Assembly (NCBI GenBank): GCA_963748205.1
Contig: CAVVIB010000023.1
Coordinates: 496,001-560,000, forward strand
DNA from: JAIBJN01 sp963748205
Lineage (GTDB): Bacteria; Actinomycetota; Thermoleophilia; Gaiellales; Gaiellaceae
Reading direction: 5' to 3'
DNA length: 64,000 bases
Below, piece after piece: positions 1 to 8,094 of the stretch. Below the pieces are notes generated by a model. It saw only the letters and a program-made list of their open reading frames with translations. It made no database searches and was not told the origin of the DNA. The translations under genes and the position numbers were made by a program. Each line of letters begins with the position of its first letter. Within the stretch, counting starts at the first letter, position 1.

Positions 1-1278
1 GAACGTGTACGAGACGACCGTGCCCTTGCGGTCGGAGACCGTCAGGTGGGTGGTCGTCTCGCTCTGGGTCGCGGTCACGCCGGCCTCGCCGCCGGAGCCG
101 CCGCCGTTGTACGGCCAGGGGTCACCCGGCGCCGCGGGATGCGTGCTCGCGAGGGACGGGTTGATCAGCGCCCGCCTCTCGGCCGCGAACCCGTCCGAGA
201 GCAGGCCTCTGAGCGGCACGTCGACGTACTCGGGATCGCCGAGGTACGCATTCCGGTCGGCGAACGCGTAGCGCGACGCCTCGAGGAAGAGGTGCAGCGC
301 CTGCGTGCGGGACATGTCCTCGAGGTCGTAGCCCTCGAGGATGTTCAGCGCCTCGCCGACCGTCGAGCCGCCGCTCGAGGGCGGTCCCATCCCGTAGACG
401 TCGAGCCCGCGGTAGCGGACCTTCGTCGGCTTGCGCTCGGGCGCCGTGTAGCGCCTCAGGTCGTCGAGGGTCATGAGGCCCGGGCGCCAGACGTGGTTCG
501 CGTCCGGTGCGATGGGCGGTTGCCGGACGGCGTCCACGATCGCCTCGGCGATGTCGCCCCGGTAGAAGGCCTTCGAGCCGAGCTTCGCGATCCGCTCGTA
601 CGCACGCGCGAGGTCGGGATTGCGAAGGATCGTTCCGACGTCGCGCGGCGTCCCGTCCGGGTCGAGGTAGATGGCCTCCGACGAGGGGACATCGTCGAAC
701 CAGTCGACGTTCGCCGCCGTCTGGTCGAAGAAGGTCTGATCGACGACGAAGCCCTTCCGGGCCACGTCGATCCCGTACTCGAGCATCTTCCGCAGCGACT
801 TCGTCCCGTAGCGGTCGAGCGCCTTCTCCCAACCCAGGACCGTGCCGGGCACGCCGGCGGAGAGGCCGCTGTAGCGGGCCTCGTTGAAGGGCAGCGGCAC
901 GCCGTTCTCCCAGAACGAGTCCGGCTGCATCGCCCCGTGCGCCTTCTCGCGCGCGTCGATGGTCGTCACCTTGCCCTTCGACGTGCGGATGACCATGAAG
1001 CCGCCACCGCCGATCCCGGCGGAGAAGGGCTCGGTCACGCCGAGCACGCCGGCCGCGGCGACGGCGGCGTCGACGGCGTTCCCACCGCGCTTGAGCACGT
1101 CGACGGCCGCGGCCGTGGCCAGCACGTCCACCGTGGCCGCGGCGCCGCCCCGGCCGACGGCGGTCGGCTCCTTGACCGGCTCCGGCGGGCGCGTCTGCGT
1201 CGCCGTGGCTGCGGCCGGCACGGCCAGCAGCACGACTGCGAGCGCCAGCATGAGCGGGCGCCTCGAGATCCGTCCCAT
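1..1278 (-). CDS. ggt: Gamma-glutamyltransferase, secreted (3' part outside window)
   Basis: The product transfers or hydrolyses gamma-glutamyl groups (glutathione and related peptides) outside the membrane. The start at 1278 has an AGGGGG Shine-Dalgarno about 8 nt upstream and gives a signal peptide (basic MGRISRR, hydrophobic core, AAATA). Family motifs follow: RGGNAVDAAVAAAGVLGV, then PFSAGIGGGGFMV, and near the window edge TTHLTVSD, where the first Thr of TTH is the expected autocleavage nucleophile that starts the small subunit. Frame is open to base 1, so most of the small subunit lies outside. A second, shorter homolog without signal peptide lies at 60781-62346. Family assignment is secure; substrate is not known. 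Confidence 0.93.
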   Translation of the reverse strand, partial: MGRISRRPLMLALAVVLLAVPAAATATQTRPPEPVKEPTAVGRGGAAATVDVLATAAAVDVLKRGGNAVDAAVAAAGVLGVTEPFSAGIGGGGFMVIRTSKGKVTTIDAREKAHGAMQPDSFWENGVPLPFNEARYSGLSAGVPGTVLGWEKALDRYGTKSLRKMLEYGIDVARKGFVVDQTFFDQTAANVDWFDDVPSSEAIYLDPDGTPRDVGTILRNPDLARAYERIAKLGSKAFYRGDIAEAIVDAVRQPPIAPDANHVWRPGLMTLDDLRRYTAPERKPTKVRYRGLDVYGMGPPSSGGSTVGEALNILEGYDLEDMSRTQALHLFLEASRYAFADRNAYLGDPEYVDVPLRGLLSDGFAAERRALINPSLASTHPAAPGDPWPYNGGGSGGEAGVTATQSETTTHLTVSDRKGTVVSYTF

Positions 1279-1351
1279 ATGTGTCCCCCTGTGTCTCGGT
1301 GTCACGAGTCGCCTACCCGGACTGGCCGTAGACCGAACGCCCGCGGGGGCG

Positions 1352-1357
1352 TAGTGT
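1352..1357 (+). promoter_or_regulatory. -10 hexamer, leaderless type (for the SRPBCC gene)
   Basis: TAGTGT lies 6 nt before the ATG at 1364 and no Shine-Dalgarno is present. It fits a recurring TANNNT-N6-9-start pattern in this window, implying transcription starting at or next to the start codon. Confidence 0.45.
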
Positions 1358-1363
1358 CGCCCG

Positions 1364-1813
1364 ATGGAGGTCGACCGGGACGCGCCTGTCGTTGGCTCGA
1401 GCGAGGCTCAGGTCGCCGCGCTGCCCGAGGTCGTCTGGGACGTGCTCGCCGGCTTCGAGACCTGGCCGAGCTGGAACCCCGACGTCAAGTCGGTTCAGAT
1501 CGACGGCCCCGTCGCCGAGGGAACGACGTTCCGCTGGAAGTCGAAGCCGGGCACGATCCGCTCCCGGATCGAGCGGCTCGACCGGCCGGGCCTCATCGGC
1601 TGGTCGGGCCGGACGCTCGGGATCGACGCCGTGCACGTCTGGCGCCTCGAGCCGCGCGACGGCGGCACGTTCGTCCGCACCGAGGAGTCCTTCTCCGGCC
1701 TCCTGCCCCGCCTGATGCGCGGGCGGATCCAGAGGACGCTCGACGCCGCGCTCGAGACCGGCGTCCGCCAGCTCAAGACCGAGGCCGAGCGCAGGTCCGG
1801 CGCAGCCGTCTAG
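1364..1813 (+). CDS. SRPBCC / polyketide cyclase-like lipid-binding fold protein
   Basis: A 149-residue single-domain protein of the START/SRPBCC (polyketide cyclase/dehydrase) superfamily, which binds hydrophobic ligands in a helix-grip cavity. The N-terminal LPEVVWDVLAGFETWPSWNP pattern is the usual entry (alpha helix followed by the W-P-x-W-N-P turn), and the C-terminal long helix covers the last ~40 residues. No signal peptide, so cytoplasmic. The ATG at 1364 follows a -10-like TAGTGT at a leaderless distance. The stop codon abuts an inverted-repeat element (1812-1980). No catalytic role can be read from the sequence; family call is good, function unknown. Confidence 0.8.
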   Translation: MEVDRDAPVVGSSEAQVAALPEVVWDVLAGFETWPSWNPDVKSVQIDGPVAEGTTFRWKSKPGTIRSRIERLDRPGLIGWSGRTLGIDAVHVWRLEPRDGGTFVRTEESFSGLLPRLMRGRIQRTLDAALETGVRQLKTEAERRSGAAV

Positions 1814-1980
1814 GAGGGTTCGGCGAAATAGTGGCGGTGCCGCCGGGCCGCGCTGCTCGCCCCGAGGACTGCGTCCTCAGTCGCGCCCGTATCTAGTTCG
1901 ATACGAACGCTCCCTGCGTCCTTGCCTCGGAACGACCATCGCACCCCGGCGACGAGCACCATTCCGCCAAACCCTCCTGA
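1812..1980. repeat. ~170-bp imperfect inverted-repeat element (MITE-like or structured RNA)
   Basis: The left arm from 1812 and the reverse complement of the right arm ending at 1980 share 19 of their first 22 bases (aggagggtt.ggcg.aat.gtg), and similarity continues with gaps to an apical CGTATC-tagttc-GATACG stem at 1888-1905. Most arm differences are C/T or A/G changes that keep G-U pairs in a minus-strand RNA. The element sits exactly between the SRPBCC stop and the terminator of the gene at 2024-3556 and holds no plausible gene. It could be a miniature transposable element or a structured RNA. Confidence 0.6.
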
Positions 1981-1983
1981 GGC

Positions 1984-2011
1984 GGGGCGGCCCGCGCGTG
2001 CGGGCCGCCCC
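1984..2011 (-). terminator. Strong hairpin downstream of the 2024-3556 gene
   Basis: A perfect 12-bp GC-only stem (GGGGCGGCCCGC, loop GCGT) lies 12 nt past the stop codon of the minus-strand secreted protein gene. No long U tract follows, as is common for terminators in GC-rich actinobacteria. Confidence 0.7.
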
Positions 2012-2023
2012 AGCGCTCTGCCG

Positions 2024-3556
2024 TTAGTAGCGGATGACGCGGTTGTTGACGTTCACCGGGCTCGTCGCGGCGCTCTCGACGAAGGTCCCGTAGGAGCGGC
2101 TGTAACCGAACACGGAGTCCCGCGCGCCCGAGCGAAGCGAGTCCCCGATGCGCAGGTTCTGGTTGTACGTCGCCAGGATGCAGCGCAGGCAGATGAGGTC
2201 GGTCGGCCTGCCCGCGTTCGCCCAGGTGATGTACCAGCCGCCGCCTGCGCCCCAGCACGTCCAGCGGCCCGTGAAGGGATCGCCGGAGGTGAAGTCGACG
2301 AAGGTGACGTTGCTGCCGGACAGCGCCTGGACGATGTCCTGGTGGATGGACGGGTTCGAGCTGCGGGCGCCGCACTCGGCGTTGCCCGTGACGACCAGGT
2401 CGTGCGCGTTCTGGCCGATGCGGACGGCGTCGTAGGAGGTGCCGATCGAGCCGTTCCCGACGTTGCCGCCGTTTCCGCGGATGTCGAGGATCAGGTCGAC
2501 CGTGTTCGGGTTCCCGTCCCCGTAGCAGCCACGGAGGCTGACGGCGTTGTCGTTGTCGTTGGCGCTGGCGTTCGCGATCGTGGAGACGACCTTGATCGGC
2601 AGCGTCCCGAACGCCGTGAGGGCGCCGGTGCAGTTCCACGGGCGGTTCGTCGTGATCGTGGTGCCCGGCGTCGGTTCCGGATCCGGGTCAGGATCGGGAT
2701 CGGGCGTGCTCGACGTGACGACGGCGGTCTGGCTCGAGTCGGCGGTCGCCGACCCTGCCGTGTTGGAGGCCGTCACTCGCACGCGGACCGTCTGGCCGAC
2801 GTCCGCGGCGGCAAGCGTGTAGGAGGAGACGCTCGTCGAGCTGCCGATGTTGGAGCAGGCTCCACCCGAGGCGTCGCAGCGGCGCCACTGGTAGGCGTAG
2901 GTCATCGGCGTGCTGCCGCTCCACGAGCCCGTGGAGGCGTTGAGCGTCTGGCCCTGCTGGGCCGTCCCGCTGACCGTCGGGGCCGCCGTGTTGCTCGGCG
3001 CCGTCGGCGTGGGCGGCGGCGGCTCGCTGCCGCCGGTGTTGATGACGAGCTCGGGAGCCCGGGTGCCCTCACTCGTGGTGAAGACGATGTCGGCCGGGGT
3101 GTCCGGCGTGGCGAGCAGGAACGCCCGCGTGCCGGCGACGACGGCGCTCGTCACGTCGATCTGCCGCCAGGTGTTCGTCGCGGTGAACGCGGGCACGTCG
3201 GCGACGAGCGTGCCGGCGGCCGGGGCGTTCGCCCACGTGATCCCGCCCTCGTTCCAGCCCGCGGTCGTCGTCCAGACGCGGAAGCCCCGCGCCGCGGCGG
3301 ACTGCGCATAGACCCGCAGGTACGCGCTCTGGATCGTCCCCGAGATCGCCGGGACGGTGAAGCGGACGAAGGCGCGCTTGATCGGGCTGTCGCTGGCGCG
3401 CATGACGCTCTCGGCGCCGTAGTTGCGTGCCTGGTAGCGGTTTGTCACCCAGGAATCGTGAGTTGCCGGATAGGTCGCTGCGACGGCGCCGGGGGCGAAA
3501 ATCGACCCGGCGACGGCGAGCGTGAGCAAGGTGAGGATCAGCCTGAGATTGGCCAT
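2024..3556 (-). CDS. Secreted multidomain protein: DNRLRE-like + Ig-like + shared C-terminal domain
   Basis: A 510-residue secreted protein. Residues 1-26 form a signal peptide ending in GAVA. Residues ~27-175 resemble the DNRLRE/CBM-like beta-sandwich (Y-P-A-T-H-D-S-W-V start, G-WNEGGITWANAP motif typical of that family). Residues ~185-285 look like a bacterial Ig-like repeat (NTAAPTVSGTAQQGQTL). A DPDPDPDPEP linker leads to a C-terminal domain of ~215 residues with eight or so cysteines, which is nearly identical to that of the neighbour at 3627-4775. The C-terminal domain may be a beta-helix-like surface or polysaccharide-binding module, but I do not recognise it. Shine-Dalgarno GGAAGGGG precedes the start; a terminator hairpin follows. 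Confidence 0.85.
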   Translation of the reverse strand: MANLRLILTLLTLAVAGSIFAPGAVAATYPATHDSWVTNRYQARNYGAESVMRASDSPIKRAFVRFTVPAISGTIQSAYLRVYAQSAAARGFRVWTTTAGWNEGGITWANAPAAGTLVADVPAFTATNTWRQIDVTSAVVAGTRAFLLATPDTPADIVFTTSEGTRAPELVINTGGSEPPPPTPTAPSNTAAPTVSGTAQQGQTLNASTGSWSGSTPMTYAYQWRRCDASGGACSNIGSSTSVSSYTLAAADVGQTVRVRVTASNTAGSATADSSQTAVVTSSTPDPDPDPDPEPTPGTTITTNRPWNCTGALTAFGTLPIKVVSTIANASANDNDNAVSLRGCYGDGNPNTVDLILDIRGNGGNVGNGSIGTSYDAVRIGQNAHDLVVTGNAECGARSSNPSIHQDIVQALSGSNVTFVDFTSGDPFTGRWTCWGAGGGWYITWANAGRPTDLICLRCILATYNQNLRIGDSLRSGARDSVFGYSRSYGTFVESAATSPVNVNNRVIRY

Positions 3557-3626
3557 GGACCCCTTCCAATTCGATTTGACGGCGTGTGAGACCCGAGGCG
3601 CCCGCAGGGCGGACGCGACGGTGCGG

Positions 3627-4775
3627 CTAGTACTCGATGACGCGGTTGTTGACGTTCACGGGCTCCCGGGCGGCGTTCTCGATGAAGATCCCGTAGGAGC
3701 GTGAGAATCCGAACACCGAGTCACGCGCGCCGGAGCGCAAGGACTCGCCGATTCGGAGGTTCTGGTTGAAGGTGGCCAGCTTGCAGCGCAGGCAGATGAG
3801 GTCGGTCGGGATGCCTGCGTTCGCCCACGTGATGTACCACCCGCCGCCCGCGCCCCAGCAGGTCCACTGACCCGTCTCCGGGTTGCCCGAGGTGAAGTCG
3901 CGGAACTCGATGCGGTTCCCCGAGAGGGCCTGGACGATGTCCTGGTGAATGGACGGGTTCGAGCTGCGGGCGCCGCATTCGGCGTTGCCGGTCACGACCA
4001 GGTCATGCGCGTTCTGGCCGATGCGAACGGCGTCGTAAGACGTGCCGGTCGCGCCGCGGTTGCCGCGGATGTCGAGGATCAGGTCGATCGTCGCCGGGTC
4101 GCCGTCACCCGAGCAGCCGCGGAGGCTGACGGCGTTGTCGTTGTCGTTGGCGCTGGCGTTGGCAATCGTCGAGACGACCTTGATCGGGAGCGTCCCGAAG
4201 CTCGAGAGCGGTCCCGTGCAGTTCCACGGACGGTTGGTGGTGATGACGGTTCCGGCCGCCGGTGTTCCCAGCGGCGCCGCGTTGAGGACGACGTTGTCGA
4301 CGTCGACCCAGTTCAGCGTCCTCGTGCGCCGCGCGAACACCGCAAGCGCGAGGCTCGAGTCCCCCCGCCGCACCGTGTACCCGAGGGCGGGCGGCCGCTG
4401 CCACGCACCGGTGGAGGCCACGCACCGCACGGCCTGGGCGACGAGCTTGCCGGCGCGGCGTTCGCGGATCCGCACGCAGACCTGCTTCCCTCTGACGGCC
4501 CGGACCGAAGCGCGTGCGGAGATGCTCTGCCCGGCGTCGAGGTCGAGGCTCGGCGCGGTGTAGAGGCCGAACGCGGATCCGCTCCGCAGCAGCGCACGCG
4601 CGTACCGCGACCCGTGCACCCCGCCGGCTCGCACGTTGAGCGCCGAGCTCATCGGCGCCCAGGACTGCAGCCGGTTCTCGAAGGACCCGTTCGAGAGCTC
4701 GTTCGCAGACCCCGTTGCGGGGAACGCGAGCGCGGCAAGCAGGACAAGTGCGGGAAGTAGGCGTCGAAAACGCAT
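3627..4775 (-). CDS. Secreted protein with CBM-like N-terminus and the same shared C-terminal domain
   Basis: Start chosen at the ATG 4775, which gives a clean signal peptide (MRFRRLLPALVLLAALAF...TGSA) after a GAGGAG box; an upstream in-frame extension is Arg/Ser-rich and unlikely. Residues ~25-170 resemble a carbohydrate-binding jelly roll (ELSNGSFENRLQSW start). The rest duplicates the C-terminal domain of the 2024-3556 protein, including PWNCTG, ANDNDNAVSLRGC, NPSIHQDIVQALSG and CWGAGGGWYITWANAG, but lacks a six-residue insertion found there. The pair is a tandem duplication with exchanged N-terminal modules, likely cell-surface or matrix proteins. Exact function unknown. Confidence 0.85.
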   Translation of the reverse strand: MRFRRLLPALVLLAALAFPATGSANELSNGSFENRLQSWAPMSSALNVRAGGVHGSRYARALLRSGSAFGLYTAPSLDLDAGQSISARASVRAVRGKQVCVRIRERRAGKLVAQAVRCVASTGAWQRPPALGYTVRRGDSSLALAVFARRTRTLNWVDVDNVVLNAAPLGTPAAGTVITTNRPWNCTGPLSSFGTLPIKVVSTIANASANDNDNAVSLRGCSGDGDPATIDLILDIRGNRGATGTSYDAVRIGQNAHDLVVTGNAECGARSSNPSIHQDIVQALSGNRIEFRDFTSGNPETGQWTCWGAGGGWYITWANAGIPTDLICLRCKLATFNQNLRIGESLRSGARDSVFGFSRSYGIFIENAAREPVNVNNRVIEY

Positions 4776-4939
4776 ATGCGACGTGCGGCTCCTCGACCTT
4801 GATCGGCTGATGAGGCGACGGCCCCGACCCCAGGTCAAGGGATTCCGCGGCCAAATTACGGCCGGTTTGTCAGCAGGAGCGTACGAGTGCTGTGAGCGAT
4901 TCGTAAAGAGACACCTGCGACGAGCCCGACCTCGATGGC

Positions 4940-4945
4940 TATCGT
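4940..4945 (+). promoter_or_regulatory. -10 hexamer, leaderless type (VOC dioxygenase gene)
   Basis: TATCGT ends 6 nt before the ATG at 4952; no Shine-Dalgarno is visible. The 176-bp divergent spacer from 4776 holds no other gene. Confidence 0.5.
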
Positions 4946-4951
4946 GACCGC

Positions 4952-5818
4952 ATGAACACGGCCACGGAGTCGCTTCCGGCGACCACGAGCATGGGCGCCG
5001 TGCACGTGACCGTTTCAGACCTCGAACGGTCGCTCGCCTACTACGAGGGCTCCGTCGGCCTCTCCGTTCTCGAGCAGGGAGCGGGCTTCGCGTCGCTCGG
5101 CGCCGGGGACGTCGAGCTGCTCGGTCTGGTCGAGCAGGAAGGCGCCCGGCCGGCGAGCCGGCACACCGGCCTCTACCACTTCGCGCTGCGCGTGCCCGAG
5201 CGAGTCGACCTCGCGCGCTGGCTCGCCCACGCGGCGCGCGAACGGGTAGCGCTCCTCGGCATGTCCGATCACTTCGTCAGCGAGGCGATCTACCTCACCG
5301 ACCCCGACGGGCACGGGATCGAGATCTACCACGACCGCCCGCGGGTTGTCTGGGAGGGGCTCGTGGCGAGCCGGATGACGACCGACCCGCTCGACGTCGC
5401 CGACCTGATGGGCGAGCTCGACGACCCGGCGACCGAGCCGTTCGACGGCCTTCCGGCCGGGACGGACATGGGCCACGTCCATCTCCAGGTCGCCGACGTG
5501 GCCGCGACGATCGACTTCTACCGCGACGTGCTCGGCTTCGACGTCACGGCCGAGCTGTTCGGCTCCGCGGCCTTCCTGGCGGCCGGCGGCTACCACCATC
5601 ACGTCGGCGCGAACACCTGGCACAGCCTGGGCGCGCCGCCGCCCCCGTCGGGGACGGCCGCGCTGCGCCACGCGACGATCGTCCTCCCTGAGGCCGCCGA
5701 GCGCGACCGCGTTGCCGCGCGCGTCGCGGACGCGGGCACCGAGCCCGAGGCGCGGGACGACGGAGTGCTCGTGCGCGACCCCTCGGGCATCGGGCTCCTG
5801 CTCGCCGCTTCCGGCTAG
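4952..5818 (+). CDS. Two-domain VOC protein, catechol-2,3-dioxygenase-like
   Basis: A 288-residue protein with two vicinal-oxygen-chelate modules: residues ~14-125 (MGAVHVTVSDLERSLAYYEG ... TDPDGHGIEIYHDRPR) and ~168-285 (DMGHVHLQVADVAATIDFYR ... VRDPSGIGLLLA). The metal ligands expected for extradiol cleavage are present as H in GHVHLQV, H in YHHHVGANTW and the acidic end of the module. This layout matches CatE-type ring-cleavage enzymes (2,3-dioxygenation of catechols) rather than single-domain glyoxalases. Leaderless-type promoter at 4940. The window has five further VOC genes. Substrate cannot be read from sequence. Confidence 0.82.
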   Translation: MNTATESLPATTSMGAVHVTVSDLERSLAYYEGSVGLSVLEQGAGFASLGAGDVELLGLVEQEGARPASRHTGLYHFALRVPERVDLARWLAHAARERVALLGMSDHFVSEAIYLTDPDGHGIEIYHDRPRVVWEGLVASRMTTDPLDVADLMGELDDPATEPFDGLPAGTDMGHVHLQVADVAATIDFYRDVLGFDVTAELFGSAAFLAAGGYHHHVGANTWHSLGAPPPPSGTAALRHATIVLPEAAERDRVAARVADAGTEPEARDDGVLVRDPSGIGLLLAASG

Positions 5819-5851
5819 CCCGTCGACCGGGGCCGCACTACGATGATCCGT

Positions 5852-7050
5852 GTGCGGCGGGTGATCCTCGGGGCTCTCGTGCTCGCAGCCTTCGCGGCGG
5901 CGGCCGTCGCCTGCTCGGGAGACGACGAGCCTGAGTCGGCTGCGCCGTCGACGAGCGCCGAGACGACGACGGACGCAGAGCAGAGCCTCGAGACGTGCGG
6001 CGAGATCGCGGACGACGACGCGGCCCGCGACTGCTACGCGCAGGCCCTCTCCGCGCTCTTCGAGGGCGAGGACGATCCCTCGGCGCCCTGGAGGAGGCCG
6101 CGGTCGCCGCGTACTCCGACCCGACCGGCCGGCTCCTCGGCGACTGCCACGGGCTCATGCACACGGTCGGCCGCGAGTTCGCCGCGGAGCACGACGTCAC
6201 GCTCGCCTCGCTCATGACCTACCTCCCGCAGTCGAACGAGCCGGGGTGCACCGCGGGCTTCGCACACGGGCTCGTCACCGGGGTCGCGCCCCAGATCGAC
6301 CTGAGCCGGCCCGCCGAGGCCGCCGCGGTGTGCGAGGACACCGAGACGCGCTACCAGCGCTACAGCTGCGTCCACGGCTTCGGGCACGCCTTCATGCGCC
6401 TCGTCCGCGAGGACCTGGACGAGGCCCTGCGCCTGTGCGCCGCCCTCGGCGAGGCGAATGCGCCGGACTGCTCGCAGGGCAGCTTCCACGACTACTGGTT
6501 CGCGGTCATCGGCGCCGACGACACCGAGCCGCCCGAGGACGTCGTCGACAACCCGCGCGAGCTCTGCGGCGCGCAGGAGACCCAGTTCGTGCGCCCGTGC
6601 TGGTACCGCGCGTTCATCGACGACCGGCCCGACGAGCCCGTCGACGGGGCGGAGGACATCGAGGCGCTCTGCACCGGGCTCGAGGGCCTCCAGCGCCAGG
6701 CGTGCATCACAGCGGCGTCGGTCGTCGGGCCGCCCGACCCGAGCGCCCAGCTCGCGATCTGCACCGAGCTCGAGGGCGAGGACGCCGTCAGCTGCATTCG
6801 CGGCACGAAGGTCCAGAACCTCCTCGCGGTGGCCGCGCCGGAGGACCTCGTCGCGCTCACCCGCCAGTGCGACGGCTTTCCGGGCGAGACGAAGCTCGCC
6901 TGCTACCGCTGGCTCGGCAAGGTCCTCGGCGTGGTGACGAACGGCGCCTTCGAGGAGTTCGGGTGCCGCTCCCTGCCCGACGCGCCCGCGCGGCGGGCGT
7001 GCGGCGAGGGCGTCCGCGCGATGAACGGCGCGCTCGAGACCTTCAGCTAG
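5852..7050 (+). CDS. Cys-rich lipoprotein of unknown function (one frame break near 6080)
   Basis: The 5' part encodes a lipoprotein signal (MRRVILGALVLAAF...VAC) followed by an acidic spacer. Reading then shifts by one base within 6065-6095 (tcggcgccctgg), after which a ~325-residue Cys-rich domain continues cleanly (GDCHGLMHTVGREFAAEHD, SCVHGFGHAFMRL, CSQGSFHDYWFAV, CYRWLGKVLGVV). Paired Cys and His suggest an extracytoplasmic disulfide-rich helical fold; histidine-rich HGFGHAF and CHGLMH could bind metal or heme. I chose GTG 5852 because TACGAT at 5839-5844 overlaps the upstream ATG 5843, and the GTG start sits at the leaderless distance. Function not recognised. Confidence 0.75.
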
Positions 7051-7052
7051 GC

Positions 7053-8094
7053 ATGAGCCCGCGGCCCGAGTTCGGCTTCAGCGTCACGCCCGGGCCTCCC
7101 GACGGCGTCGCCGCGGAGGCCGCCGAGGCCGAGGCGCTGGGCTACGACCGCATCGGCGTGTGGGACTCGCCCGCGCTCTTCCGCGAGCCCTGGGTCACGC
7201 TCGGCGCGATGGCGCGCGAGACGGAGCGCGTCCGGCTCGGCACCTGGGTGACGAACCCGCTCAGCCGCCACCCGGTCGTGACCGCCAGCGCCGCGGCGAG
7301 CGTCGACGACCTCGCGCCGGGGCGCGTCTACATCGGCATCGGCGCGGGCGGCACCGGGGTCTGGCACCTCGGTATGAAGACCGCGAGCCTCGCCCAGCTC
7401 GAGGAGTACGTCGTCGCCGTCCGGCAGCTCCTGGAGGAGGGCGAGGCCGAGTACCGGGGCGAGACGGTCCGGCTGCCCTGGGCGGCAGGTCGCCGCATCC
7501 CGATCGTCGTCTCCGCTCACGGGCCGCAGGCGCTGCGGGTCGCCGGCCGCGTGGGTGACGGCGTCATCGTCGGGCTCGGCGTCACGCCCGAGGTCGTCAC
7601 GGGCTCGCTCGAGCTCGCTCGAGGAGGGCGCGCGCTCGGCCGGTCGTTCCGCAGCCGACCTCGACGTGTGGTTCACGTGCTTCTGGTTCGTCGACGAGGA
7701 GCCCGGTGTCGCCGCCCAGCGCGGCGCCTGGGCCGCGACCGCGTTCTCGCTCCACTTCGCGCGCTGGGGCGTCGAAGGGCGGTTCGTCCCGGAGGAGCTC
7801 CAGGACGGCGTCGTCGAGCTCGGGCGCGCGTACGACCTCGTCACCCACGGCGCCGTCCCGCCCGAGCAGCAGGAGCACTACGCACGGCTGGCCGACGAGC
7901 TCGGCGTGGGCGAGTACCTGCGCCGCCGCTTCGTCTTCGCCGGGACGCCCGACGAGGTCGAGGCCCAGATCAGCTCGGCGATTGCAGCCGGCGCGCGCAA
8001 GTTCGACGGCGCCATCGACGCCGACCTGCCCGAGCACCGGGAGCGCATCACCTCCTGGGCGAATCTCGTCCTGCCACGCTTCCGGGATGCTTGA
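7053..8094 (+). CDS. LLM-class (F420-dependent type) oxidoreductase, one frame break near 7620
   Basis: Luciferase-like TIM-barrel oxidoreductase of the type that uses F420 or FMN. N-terminal part: FGFSVTPGPPDGVAAEAAEA, the GTWVTNPLSRHPVVTASAA segment typical of the family, GRVYIGIGAGGTGVWHLG, and ALRVAGRVGDGVIVG. The frame changes once within 7600-7640 (gagctcgctcgaggaggg); the rest continues DLDVWFTCFWFVDEE to the stop. Expected full length is about 345 residues, normal for the family. It begins 2 nt after the lipoprotein stop and its end overlaps the next gene by 8 nt, suggesting one operon with the hydrolase and aroE. Confidence 0.82.

Noticed and set aside
46..1896. Long plus-strand open frame (616 codons) over the first gamma-glutamyltransferase
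   Set aside because: It is antisense to a clear conserved gene, Arg/Pro/Ala-rich and has no family motif; it is a shadow of high GC content. The same applies to the long minus-strand frames over the Lhr gene and the plus-strand frame 36185-38509 upstream of the lipoprotein start.
1812..1980. tRNA-Leu-like start (ggcggaatggt) on the minus strand of the inverted repeat
   Set aside because: No T-arm, no anticodon stem and no 3' pairing to an acceptor stem; the arms pair with each other instead.
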